A program made the position numbers and the translations under genes. DNA of 64,000 nt from Zoroaster sp. YZ-2022. Its lineage: Eukaryota; Echinodermata; Asteroidea; Forcipulatida; Zoroasteridae. Location of the stretch: NCBI GenBank assembly GCA_029582265.1, contig CM055816.1:96064809-96128808 (forward strand), read 5' to 3'. Of this stretch, positions 1 to 11,563 are shown piece after piece. Numbering within the stretch: position 1 is the first letter of the stretch; every line of letters starts with the position of its first letter. The notes below the pieces were generated by a model, which saw nothing but the letters and a program-made list of their open reading frames with translations, did no database searches and was not told the origin of the DNA.

Positions 1-381
1 CATTGTAGTGTCTTCTAATACTAGTGTTTAGTAGCAAACAATTTCCAACATCAGCAAAATGCAAGACAAGCATGGCCGTTTAGGTTTGAGGATTTGAAAT
101 ATACATGTACTCTTGCAATCTGGATTCAGCCTTTAGGCTACTAGTTAAATTTGTTCACTGAGTCACAGACAGTATAGTACATGTCACGACTAAAGATTAT
201 TCATGTTAATAATGTATAATTCAGCAGTGTGTAACAAATTGTCACTTTGGAGAAAAGTACCCAGCAGATCATGGTCAAACGATATGAAAAGTGTGTATTT
301 TATAGAGGGGGGGCACACAGCCTGAAAAATTGAAGTATTCAAAGATGATCGATTTGTATACAAATTCTGTTCTTTTTCACA

Positions 382-590
382 AGCATGAAACGGATACTGA
401 CGATGATGCCGACAACAACATTCCTGATGTCAACATTCCCCAAGTTAATGTAGAAGAGCCTGCTCTACCACTTGTGCGAGATCAGTATGAAAGACTGCAT
501 CAGGAAATTAATCCAATGAGGGAAAGCCTCGACAGTGGAGTAGATGTCTTTTTTGATGTTTTGGATTATATCAAACAACATCAGGAGTAG
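382..590 (+). CDS. hypothetical terminal exon-like ORF, acidic
   Basis: An open frame ends at the TAG at 588-590. A pyrimidine-rich stretch ending in AAG near 380 could be a 3' splice site, so I begin the exon there rather than at an upstream ATG. The peptide starts with an acidic run rich in Asp, then a proline/valine stretch, and ends in a predicted helical segment (LHQEINPMRESLDSGVDVF). I do not recognise the family. It may be the last exon of a host gene beginning outside the window or a chance ORF; only length and composition support it. Confidence 0.25.
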
Positions 591-1694
591 TTATTGAAGT
601 CCCGTGCATGTACATAGTTGAATATTTATTATTACAGCTGACTCTCAATAGAAAGCACACATTTTACAAAACTGTTAGAAGAAAATTTGTGTGTTATTCC
701 TTTCCTTTTTTCACAAAATAACAAGGTTTTAATTTACAACAGTGTAAAATCACGGGCACTAGTTTTACATTTTTAAAATCCTGGGTCGCATTTGTTTTGA
801 GGCAAGGAACTTGATCACTGAGAATAGCCATGTATTGACATTTCAATAATTTTCCTGTAGAAGAGAGAAAGATTAATTGTCTGTACAATAACCTTCATGT
901 ACTTAACAACATTTTTCCTTCAGTGGGTTGTTTCCTCACCCCACGCATAATTCAGCTGTTAAAAGTCATCATATTCCTTCAAGAACAAATTGTTGTGCAA
1001 GTGCAAAAACGTTGCATGTCTTTAAATAGCATTTACGTGAAAAGCATTCTTTTTTTCATGACCCGCATGTACTCACAAAATCAGTGGACGTCCTGAGATA
1101 CAACGTTCTGGCACTGAGAATTTTCGCGCCAGATACAATTTTTTTGCATAATTTCATCTTTCAACTAATGACAAAAAAAAATTATTGCACGAATGAAAAA
1201 ACATTATTTGTTTTATATAACGCCTAAAATAGATGATTGTCATTTGATAACTGTGTACTACTGCTGCATTATCAGAGACGTGCGCGCGTCGTGACGGTAC
1301 ACACCGACCGTGCAATAGAACAAAAAATGACGAGAGCGAGGCTGGCGTGCAATGGAACTTTTTGAATGGAACAAAAAATGCACGGTGAATGGAACCAAAA
1401 CGCACGGTTTATGACGTAGATCATAAAATGAATTGAATGGGGCAAATATTCAACGTCATGTGACCTATAATCCTCCAATCAAATGACAAGGATCTGTTTA
1501 GGTGTTATATAATCTTTAATAAGTGAAAGTGGACTTTAAACTGGTCAACATCTCTGAAACAGTTGTCCAAACAAGTTGTAATTTCTATGCACTTCTTATC
1601 ATAGAGTTAACATCGTCAAAGTATAATGAAAACTTACACAGAACCAATTTCTCAACCTGTACGCACAATGTTTTTTAGAAAATACAGCTGTATA

Positions 1695-2103
1695 TGGGTC
1701 ATTTCACCAGGTTGGGACACAGTGTGTGACATTTGTGTGACTTTGTCCATATTATTTAAACTATTTTTTCATTTGACTTGATTTTTTTCATGCAACATTC
1801 TCCTTTGAGTGTGGAAGAGTTTTTAAAGTTTGAAGTTATTTCAGTGTATTTTAACAAAAATATGATGAAAGATGTTTTTAGACATAACATGGACACTGTG
1901 TCCGTGTTACGTCTAAATGACACATTTTTCATCATAATTTCCATTAAAATACATTAAAACAATTTCATACTTCAACAAACAATTTCACACTCAAAGGAGA
2001 ATGTTACATGAAATAACTTAGTCAAATAAAGTAATTCTTTTTCATAATATGGACAAATGTTGCACAAAAATCACACTGTGTCCCAACCTGGTGAAATGAC
2101 CCA
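1695..2103. mobile_element. long palindromic MITE, TA target duplication
   Basis: The two ends are long inverted repeats: the left begins TGGGTCATTTCACCAGGTTG and the right ends with its reverse complement. Complementarity continues inwards (the CAACATTCTCCTTTGAGTGTG arm and its partner near 1985-2015) and the centre is also self-complementary (GGACACTGTGTCC), so nearly all 409 bp fold as one hairpin. TA lies on both sides (TATA if one base more is allowed), as expected for a Tc1/mariner-mobilised element. There is no coding capacity. Confidence 0.75.
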
Positions 2104-2442
2104 TATATGGGTGCCACGGGTTTATTATAAGGTTATTTCCATGCTGATATTATTTGTGAAAGGTTGTAAAAATATCACAAATAGTACCTAACCTTCCTTG
2201 TGTATGGTTTTCATTGCTGTCAGTTTCCCCCCTACCCCCAAAGTAAAATAAAATTCACCTTGCATTTAGGGGTACAGCTTTTTCTAACATTTTAATACCA
2301 AATGGAATTGAAAAAGTTGTTTGAATATCTGTTACGACTTCAGATACAAATTAACTAGCAATAGTGTTGCTGTGTAGAAGGCCTTGGACACCCAAACACA
2401 GTTCACTTTTGGCAAGAATGTACATGTACAAGGAAACTTGTA

Positions 2443-2696
2443 TTACAGCTTCCCAAAACCTTGAGTATTCAGTATAGCTTCTTCCATTAAGGCTTGGAAT
2501 TGTGCAGGTTCGCCGATCCCTCTGGGCAGACGTAACTCCTGTGTGCATGTTGTCGCTGCAGGATATGACTTCATGTCTGGTGTTAATGGAGTGAAGAAAT
2601 CTATGCCGAGGCCGTTGGGAAAACCCATTGGTGGGACTTTGTCTGCACCGGTGATAAACACCAACACATCTTCTACACTTGTCTTGGCTTTCCCAT
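2443..2696 (-). CDS. terminal exon of a HECT-domain E3 ubiquitin ligase (G2E3-like)
   Basis: The minus-strand frame opens directly after a TTTTCAG 3' splice site (AG complement at 2697-2698) and runs to a stop at 2443. The peptide has the end of the HECT C-lobe: FITGADKVPPMGF matches the family's (F)VTG....PP.GF block, and TTCTQELRLPRG matches the (A/S)x.TC...L.LP block that holds the catalytic thioester Cys. In HECT ligases this Cys accepts ubiquitin from E2. The peptide closes with a short helix ending QGFGKL. The earlier exons should lie to the right on the minus strand, but none is recognisable before the duplicated block at 3134, so this may be an orphaned exon. Confidence 0.65.
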
Positions 2697-3782
2697 CTGA
2701 AAATCAATACAACATTTGTATTGTGATTAGTACAAATCAGCTTTATCACTGTATATTATGAATGCTAGTTTCAAACTTAGGGCAAATAAGCACTTTCCAA
2801 GACTAAAAGCACATCTTAAAGGCAGTGTACATGTTATGTATTTGGAATCACTGGAATATATTTCATAAAATTAACATAAGAAATCTTGTTTTAAAAGATA
2901 GGGTTTTTGAGATATCAGCAGAAATCTGGAGTGGTTACATGTATTTCCAGGTATTTTATTACTGTGAGCACTGGTGAGAAACATATTACTTGCAAGTACT
3001 GTTTCTCAGATTCAATTTTCGGGTAGAACATTATCACTGTCTGTAAAGTCACATTACTTGAAAGGGAATCATTTTTTCATAATGTTTTATACCATCAACA
3101 GCTCTCCAAAGATTCTTACCAAATGACCTTTTTGAGCTTTCATGTCCAGTATGTAGTCAGTTATAATTAGCCAGCATTTGTGAGTGTTACTTCAGGGATT
3201 ATTTTAATTTATATCAGTCCTTTCAGCGCGTGTGATAGTTTAGATACAGTTTAGATATACATCTTTAAAATTTAAGGTGTTAACCTATACCTTTGTAAGG
3301 TAGAGTCGGTGTACACAATGGCAACTGACAAGTCAGTAGTGGATGAAATGTTGTTGGTTATACATGTAACCTCAAGCTTGATTGTCAGTACGGGGTCACA
3401 ATTATGGTATAGCCAGGGTACAATTGGAAAGAACAAATTATTGGTGGATGAAATGTGGTTAAACCTACAAGCTTAATTTATAGTCTGTTGCATGACATCA
3501 AAACATACTTTGCAGCATTGTTGTTGCTAGTATTTGAGCACAAAGCTCATGAAAGACATGATTAAAGACAAGCTTTAAACAACATTAATTATGTGTAGCG
3601 TTAATATTCAAATATTGACTGCTATGAGTGGCACAATAGTGGAGTGGAACCGGCTGTCTCTTTTATTCAGTTACAATATAGTCCACTAATCAAAATAAAT
3701 TCAAAACTTCTGCAATAAGATACACATACTGTGTGCTGACATTAGTGTTTACTAATCTGATATAGAAACTATTGAGAAATAC

Positions 3783-4306
3783 ATGCACAGTCAATCGTAC
3801 GAGTGTACCAAAGGAAAATTTCACTTGGACTCACCCAGCATCTGGTTATTTTCACTCAGCCCCCAGCAAACTCCAAGGACACTTCTACACACCCACAAGG
3901 ACAAACCGGACCCAAACAACAGAGCGGGAGTCTACCGGATCCCCTGTGAGTGCGGTAAGGTGTACATCGGCGAAACAGAAGCAACCTCCCCATCAGATTG
4001 AAGGAACACCGAGCACACGGCCGCAGAGGATATTTCGAGAAGTCCACCATCGTCAAACACTCGCACATCAAGGACCACCAAATCGACTGGCAGGGAGCCC
4101 AACTCATCACACCCATCGACACATGGCACCCCAGACGCATCAGAGAGGCCATCGAGATCGTTAAACACAACACTGTGCCACAGGACATCGGCTTCCACAT
4201 CAGCGACATTTGGCGACCAATACTACAGACTGAAGGATCCTCTATTATAGAGTCTATATCCAAAGTCCACAACCCACCCCAGACTGAGGGATCTCCTATA
4301 TTCTAA
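3783..4306 (+). pseudogene. Penelope-like element C-terminus with GIY-YIG endonuclease (copy A)
   Basis: Two overlapping frames together give a GIY-YIG nuclease domain. The first contains GVYRIPCECGKVYIGET, with the CxC pair and the Y-I-G-E-T core. The second contains KEHRAHGRRG, the domain's downstream arginine/histidine region, and ends near 4306. In Penelope-like retroelements this domain lies after the reverse transcriptase and nicks target DNA; no RT is present here, so it is a 5'-truncated 3' end. A frameshift near 3985-4000 separates the halves; the same region in copy B is in one frame around it, so the lesion arose after the copies split. GC-rich codon use contrasts with the AT-rich flanks. 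Confidence 0.75.
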
Positions 4307-4492
4307 GTCAACCACCCTCCTTCCCCTAGTGCTTGTCTACAACTGATTCACTTCAGTGAGCACACACTCCTTCACCCTACCCCTAGGATCCACAGTTCCT
4401 GCCTGCACGCATCAACCCACCAGCATCCTGTCATCGCGTAATCCTCCAGCAGCCTACTTAAGCAGCAGCATTCCCCAGAGTCCGGCATTCTC

Positions 4493-4528
4493 CTGAGGGC
4501 AATCAGAGCACACTGATCGAAACGTCGA
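4493..4528 (+). ncRNA. hammerhead-ribozyme-like motif of the Penelope element (copy A)
   Basis: Downstream of the GIY-YIG frame is CTGAGGG, then AATCAG and CTGAT, which can pair as a stem around a short loop, then CGAAAC and GTC. This order (CUGANGA-like box, stem II, GAAA, GUC) resembles the hammerhead motifs known from Penelope-like elements. The box departs from CUGANGA at its last base in this copy (G instead of A). No folding has been run. Confidence 0.35.
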
Positions 4529-4989
4529 GTTGTACCTCCAGTTCTTTTCAGAACTAATTACTACTCAATTGAGATTCCACATGGTGTCACCGCAATTATT
4601 CTTACTTAAGTATCTTTTACATACAAATTTTAACCACTGATATCTGTATCATTAATTTGTGTTCAAACCAACTATCTCTACCTCTTATTCCCCATAACTG
4701 TGCTCCCCTTCTCAAATTGTCTACATAGCAGATGTCAGGACTACATCAGATCTGTAAAACGGGTAAACAGCTAGTATTCATGAAATAACAAACCTGTGAA
4801 AATTAAGGCTCAATCGGTCATCGGAGTTACAAGAAAATAGTGAAAAACCACCTTATAAAAAATTATGTTTTCACTTTTCAGAACATCAAGTTTTTGTCTC
4901 GCAAGATTTATAGCAATATATTGTGACATACATTACACGTACCGGTTAAAATATTCATGTAGCGGACACTAAAGATGCACAGCTACACT

Positions 4990-5270
4990 GTAAAACCAGG
5001 TGTTTAAGTTATAAACGCTTTTTTGCAACAGTTTATAAACACTCTAACACGTTTAACTGAAAGGTGTTTATATTGACTTAAACATAGTGTTTAACACTCC
5101 GGAGGAATACACACATAAACACAATATTTAATTCTTAAACATACTGTTTATTGACTAAAACACTTTGATGTGTTTTTAGATATTAACACTTTGACACGTT
5201 TACAGCCTGCAACACGTTTATAAATCACAATAGTGTTTAACTATTTAAAAGTGTTTAATAGAAACAATTT
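4990..5270. repeat. subterminal repeat array of the CACTA element (left end, copy A)
   Basis: Many short near-repeats of GTGTTTAA, ACACGTTTATAAA and TTTATAAACAC occur in both orientations. The same family lies at the right end (15690-15815) and in copy B. In plant CACTA elements such arrays bind the element-encoded protein; a similar role here is inferred only from position and repetition. Confidence 0.6.
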
Positions 5271-5944
5271 TTCTTTTATAGATAAAAAATCAATCAAAAT
5301 ACAAACAAATATTTCCCCTGTTCTTTGTCAGTTTGAAAATTACTTTTGGTAATAAACAAATACAATAAATAAAAAATACAAAAAAAACTATTTTCCATGT
5401 GTTTTGTTAGTTGGAAAAAGCTTGTTTGTCCTCTTGGGAAAAATGAAACAAATAAATAGAATTTTCTTCAAAATAAATCAATGTATCTCACAACATGTCA
5501 CAAGCAGGGTTTTACAGGCAATGTAGCGGTCTTGTGATTCCCAGTTTCAAAACAAGTAATCCTCATTAAACGACAATTAGATGAGCAATTTTATGTGAAC
5601 AAATAATTGTGCAATCATACTTTTTTGGGCTGTATTGTTTTCGATAGAGAGCAAATTTTGCTACCTTAAACTGGCTACATGAAAGTAAACGAAGTGACAA
5701 GTTGATAAATTTCAATTTAGATTTGAGAAGATTGTAAAGAAAATCCTTAAACCATTGAATGTCAAATGACAAAGTAATGAAAACTTAATTGATTAGACAA
5801 AAAAGTTCAGAGTTGCTCTATGGGCAACCATCTTTAGTTTAAAAGTTTCACTAATTTACGCCAATGAATTTCAGTTTGCCTCTGGCAGGTCTTACTTTTC
5901 TTTCCACATGGGGGGGGGGGGGTGTCAACTGGTGAAATAGGAGC

Positions 5945-8900
5945 TTATTTATCACCTGATGCTGTTTTCATTCTTCTGTGTAAAACTGTATTAAACATTC
6001 TGAATTTTGCACTTTGCTGACCATCGTACGGCACACCTTTAATTATGTGATTCTGAAGGGTTCCCAGGAGTTGGGAGTAGGTTTTTGGATATTCCAAATC
6101 AAACAAATAGTACACAGCCATTAAACCAATAACAGCGGAGGCCCCAGTTGTCCCTTGTGTGTCACACATGATGCTGACCCCATCTGTGACAATAAACCAT
6201 GCATGCAGCTTATTCAGCCTCAGGAAGACTACCAGTCTCGGGGGATCTTTGTCGTTGGTTTTTAGTTCATCTTGTACATCATCATCAGGTATGTCCTACA
6301 AAATAACACAAAATTTAACCCAATAAATAAATATTTCAGAGAAAGAGATTTGATCAATTTTGTTGCATCAGCACCTTCATGACCTTGACATATTGACATA
6401 TTTAGCAATCCACAAATTATTACAGGAAACTGGACACTTTTATGTACTTACAGGTTGCAGTTCATGTATAGTGACAGTTACTGCTTACACTGGAGTTATA
6501 TTGCACAGCGATTGGGAAGGAACTTATATATTTTACTTTATTTCTTTTTTTCTTTTTTCAGGGGCTACCCTCATTGCAGTCCCAGAAAAATGCAAATTCT
6601 GTGCATTTGTCTGATTTGCAAATGAAATGCAGTTGTTAAATGTTCACAGTAATGTCTATACAATTTACACACACCAACATGAGAATGAATTATACACGCA
6701 TATCTGTAAGTTGTATGGGTTTTTTCAGTGTACAAAATGAAACGTACTTGTGAGGAATAAAAGTGTTTACTACTTACCTCTTTAATTGTTATGGTGGACT
6801 TTTTACCCTTTTCAAATCCTGTGGACTTCTCCACGAACAATATAACTGGAAACATCCTCTCTGGTCCCTGAAATTAATAATTTTAACAATCTTAAAAACC
6901 AATCAAATCTCCAATTATTTTTCATTGACTGGCTGTCGAGGCATTATCATGCCATGATTTCAAGGCCTGCAAGGGACCCATTGTGACAATAATTGAAGTT
7001 GTTAAACGTTTCGTTTTTTTATTTTTATTTTTATTTTGTAAAGCCCTCTCAACAGGTTTATAGGTTTAAGAGTAAGCTAAGCTGACATATCAGCTGTGCT
7101 ACATTTTGTTAGGTAAGTTTGATGCTGGCTTCTACACCAAACAAAGTATAACATTTTACATCCTTAAGGTGGGAGTTTCAACATACAAACAAATTGTTAG
7201 ACCTGAGGAAATGTGTTAGGTAGTCATATTAAAAACAGTTGTATGGGATGTAGAGCTTCAACTACACAATAATTTAGATTTATGAACATTTGATATGTGT
7301 GTGTGTTTCACCTCAGCTTTTGATCCCATAATATCCTCCATTGCTTCCATGAAGAGGTCAGTGTTGTGCAAGATTTTCTGGTACTTATTCTCACCGATAA
7401 GCAGTATAAAATCATGTTTCACCTGCATACGAGTGAGAAAAAACATTCCAAAAAGATATTACAAGTTTACTGTTTTTGTTTGTGTTTGTTTGTGGGGGGG
7501 GGGGGGGGCGTTGAGCCCCCTCCTAAATTTGAGAGAACACAAAGAACAAATTAAATAGATACAAATATAGGTAAGTAAGTAAATGAGGTAATCCCACTTA
7601 TGCCACTGGGGTCTTGTGAGCACTAGTAAAACATTTGAGCACACAAGTATTTAACAACAAATACAAATGAGGCTAATATGTTCAAACATGATCGCATTTG
7701 CAGAATTGGATTTCATGAACAATACATGTAGATATTAATTTGTTGTTACCATATCAACTTTGCCATAGCAAGGAATCCTCTCAATGATTGGTTTGACTTT
7801 AGAGTCAGGCAGAGTCCGGATCCACTGCTGATTCCTTTCAAAGGTTTCTCTGTGAAGTATCTTGATGTGGTTTGTGTTTCTCACTCCTTTGTGCCGCTGA
7901 ACGTTTAGCTCTTCAAGATGATTCTGGTATTCTGAGTCGGACATACTGTCAGATGAAGATACGTACCTCTTGCAGTTTTTGTAGCAGGTCTTTCTTCATC
8001 ATAATCCACTCTTCTCTTCTGTGCTTGCCCACTTGACCCTGTAGAAGTCTTGTTAGGTGCATTTTTTTCTTTGATACCCATCGCATGTGTCGAATGCGTT
8101 GACTCAAACACTTTGTGAAAAAGGACTGGAAAAAATATATAAAAATAATAAATTGGAGATTGGTGCTGAGAGCATACTGTACATGGAGTAGACTGCGACA
8201 TATCCGCACACTACAATCTGCAAAAAGAAAATGTCACCAGTCTCGTCATCCGATCCACCCACAGCAACACTTTTCTAAAGTGTAGAGGGGTCAAAGGTCA
8301 GAAAGTTAATGACTATTCAGTTTCTTGGCCCAGTTTTAAAGGGGCATTGAAAAACCTTACACATCTGCTCCCTCCAATGAGGTTTAAATATAACCTGGGA
8401 AAGTGTCATGGCATTTAATAATTATGCTTAAACATGATACAGGAGTATTGAAAGGACATTTTGAAGTGTTTTTGTTTACATTGATTCCTATCATCACAGT
8501 TGCAATTGCATCCAAAAGCCAGATTGTTCAAGACAACCACAGAGAGGCTCAATTTTCGCCTGTTAAATTGATGAGGTAATTACCAATGTTGTACCCTTCC
8601 TTAAAAGCTCTTTCAGATGCACGTAATCTGCATTGGCAATTTATGGCGAAGATAAATCGTAGCTTTGCTAATTTACTGAATGTAAAATTAAAAGCATTGA
8701 TGTTAAAGTATATATCTCGCCCACTCATGCTCTCCTTCTCGTGCAATCGAAGGGTATTCTTAGTGCATTTTCTAGCCTATGCAATGGTACTCTGATGAGC
8801 TACTGATATTGGGAAATTTACCAATATAGAAGTGTGCAGTCTCAGCAACCATTGCCCTCCAGATCTTATACTCAGTACTAGCCTACAGATGTTGTTGAAT

Positions 8901-9374
8901 GTTTCTACTGAAGGTTGGCAAGGGTGTTGATGATGTAACACGGGCTGATCTTGGTTTCCACAGCTGTCCTGGTTGTAGAAGCATCAAAATGGATTTGGAT
9001 AACTCAAGAAGGGCATCGTCATCATCTATTTCGGTCCCATCTTCCTCCAGAACAATTGCAAGTGATTCATCAGGTGCAAAGCCAAATTGCTCGTTTCCTG
9101 TAAATTGACAGCACATCAACAATTGCAAAATGTTTTCCGTGCAAACCTTTTTTTAATTTTTTTTTTTTTTTACATTTTTGTATATTTCCCTTGACATGTT
9201 ATTTTGCATTATGGAGCAACTTAGGAAGGAAAACAAATCACACTTTGAAGTTTGAAGCTACAACAACACTCCAAATTAAAACAACATACCTTTATTCAGC
9301 AGATCATCGCAGCTGTTAGCCACAATCGTCTTTCTGCGAATCCTATCGTGGCTCCACACTTTGAAAACAGGCAT
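5945..9374 (-). CDS. CIDE-N-domain protein carried by the CACTA element (copy A), multi-exon
   Basis: Exon 1 (about 9292-9374) begins MPVFKVWSHDRIRRKTIVAN and stops at a GTATGT donor. The next exon (about 8890-9105) continues FAPDESLAIVLEEDGTEIDD and ILMLLQPGQLW. Together these match the CIDE-N fold (HDRS.RKG... and VLEEDGT.VD...LM.L..GQ.W) of DFF/CIDE proteins. Further minus-strand exons resemble proteins usually annotated as SAMD3-like or uncharacterised in fish and invertebrates: about 8578-8650, 7750-8100 (basic linker, then DSEYQNHLEELNVQRHKG), 7310-7425, 6775-6855 (GPERMFPVILFVEKS) and 5945-6295 (C-terminus with EYPKTYSQLLGTLQNH). Relative to copy B an in-frame 165-bp (55-codon) segment is missing after the CIDE-N part. 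Exon borders are read by eye. The nuclease or regulatory function of true CIDE proteins should not be assumed. Confidence 0.55.
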
Positions 9375-10005
9375 TTTACTGTGACCAGGATAAATAGAAA
9401 TGAATTACTTCAATGTAACAGGTTTGGCCATTGGTGTGACAGTGGATTAATCGTAGCTTGCTTATTGTCAATTATCATTTAAAATAAACATTTGAAAAAT
9501 GGAACTCCTTGTGAATTCAAACAAGTATGTTGAATTTATTATGAACATTCAAAACCAGGCTTTCTAAAACTTTCATGCAGAGCTATATTCACAAACGTTC
9601 ACATGTATGTGAATACTTATTGATTACCAATGTCTTTTGGGAGATGGTATGCACATTGAGAGGCCAGAATCTGGGAGTGCCGAATAATAGCTAGCTCATG
9701 TGCAGACTCTAGCACATATGAGATGACATGGCTATCGAAATACTGGATGACTTGGCGCTCAATAGCAAACAATTTCTCTCCCTGGTGAATCAAAATATCC
9801 ACACGAATTCCAAACTTTGGCAGATCATCTTCATATTCGAGGACCAAACAGCACCCTTCTCTGTAGTCATGCCCAAGAATTGTTGCACTTGAAGTCTTGT
9901 ATACCTGAAGCCCTATTCTAGCATCAATCCCCACAGCTGTAGACATACTGTCAATAAGATCAGGGTATGTATCATGAAATAGAACAGGTTTTCCTTCCTT
10001 GATTA

Positions 10006-10961
10006 GGCCAAAACAAAAAATTGTTGAGTTGCCCTCCAGTGAAAATATTTGAAGGGGTCGGTCGATCGGGATTTTTTTTTCTTTTCTCCTTGACTGTCAT
10101 TTTAAGATTGAAATGCATTGGAACTGAAATCACATACCATGTTTTTCAAAGACAATGATCTAGCAGTATGCACAAGTACCTAAAGAATAAAAAGACATCA
10201 CACATTCAACTTTATAATAATCTTTCAACAACTTTATTTCAACATTTCATACACTTGTTTCTAGCACTTTTGTTCTTAACAACTTTATGCATCCATTGGT
10301 TGACATATGATATTAAGACATTTTGTATACCTATCAGCAAGGAATTTTGCTTCAGAATAAAAGTATCCCAAGCATTTTTGTTGTCCTGTTAAACACAGGT
10401 TTTGTTTTATATTTTGAGTTCTTGACTTCAAACTTCTGAATAGTGTGATAGACCTATACTTTCGCTGTGATTGACACAGCAAATTCATCCATATTGCGTG
10501 CAATGCTCAACATGCAACATGTGAGTGGCCATTCGATTTGAAAACGTGTAGATTGAGTCGCAATCGTTGACACACGTACAGTGCGGGGAACCAGTGCACA
10601 ACGTGTGAGGGCCATTTGTAGATTGAGTCCATTCGATTGGAAAACGTGTAGATTTGAGTCGCAATCGTTGGCACACAGTGTGTGCGAAGGCAGTGCACCA
10701 TGTGAGGGCCGGGGCCATTCGATTTGAAAACATGTAGATTGAGTCTTGGGTACCGGTAAATTTACCGGTAAAAAAAGTGGAAAATTTCACAAATAAAACG
10801 TATTATGTTTTATACACAGAAAATTGGTAAGTTTCATTAATAAATAGGCCTATGAATGACGGGAAGAAAAAAATATATATATATATAAAAAAACCAACCC
10901 GAGATTTCAGCACTTTTGGGTCGGTCGGTGGAGGGCAACTCAACATCTTTTTTTTTTGGCC
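10006..10961. mobile_element. MITE with TTA target duplication (Harbinger-type), in the CACTA transposase
   Basis: The terminal inverted repeats read GGCCAAAA...TTGTTGAGTTGCCCTCC on the left and the reverse complement of GGCCAAAAAAAAAAGATGTTGAGTTGCCCTCC on the right. TTA flanks both sides (10003-10005 and 10962-10964), matching the TWA target duplications of PIF/Harbinger elements. The interior has imperfect repeats of a GTGTAGATTGAGTCGCAATCG unit and the perfect palindrome TACCGGTAAATTTACCGGTA. A shorter copy in opposite orientation splits the Polinton penton gene at 38703-39391. Non-autonomous: no coding frame. Confidence 0.85.
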
Positions 10962-11440
10962 TTATTTGGCTTCAAATCGCATGCACCAATGATGCCTTAA
11001 AGGCCCATAGAGAAGAAGCTGTCGTGGGAGATGTAAACAGCAGTGCATCTTGGGAATAACCCGACCTATTGGATAAAGTACCCTGAAGCTACTATGATGT
11101 TCATATATTATCTGTGTCAGAAGTGCAGCAGTGGTCGAGTTGCAGTATAGACTTGTAGCAAGTAACGTTATTTGGACAAGTCTAAGAAAATTTACCCACT
11201 TAGGCTCTCCCCTGGGTACTTTCTCTGATATGATGAATGGCAATGTGACAATTAGAGTCATTGTCCATGCAGAAGTTTGTTTCAATTTACCAGTTCCCCT
11301 CAGATGATTTTCATCAATTTCTCCTGGCTTGGCTCCTGCTTTTAGATATGTGTAAGGGAAAGAAAGTATCATAGCATTGAGCCATTTTAGGGTGAAATAC
11401 CTTGAAATGTATATGAAATCATTCAACAGGTACTAAAAAT

Positions 11441-11563
11441 AAGTGCATGAGGTCCTGAACAAACCCAGAACAGATTTTAAAATCAGGAATTTCTTGTAAA
11501 CAAGTGCATGGGGTCCTGAACAAACCCAGAACAGATTTTAAAATCAGGAATTTCTTGTAAACA
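11441..11563 (-). repeat. 61-bp tandem duplication inside the transposase gene
   Basis: AAGTGCATG(A/G)GGTCCTGAAC and about 40 following bases occur twice in a row with a 61-bp period. Because 61 is not a multiple of three the duplication shifts the frame, and the conserved QDPMHL block runs into a stop soon after it. Confidence 0.85.

Noticed and set aside
3772..4164. A 130-residue Thr/Pro-rich protein in a third frame of the retroelement
   Set aside because: It overlaps the GIY-YIG frames and has no family resemblance; low complexity from GC-rich codons.
7490..7512. Poly-G runs (also near 5911 and 15217) as G-quadruplex regulators
   Set aside because: Single homopolymer runs that vary between copies; slippage is enough to explain them.
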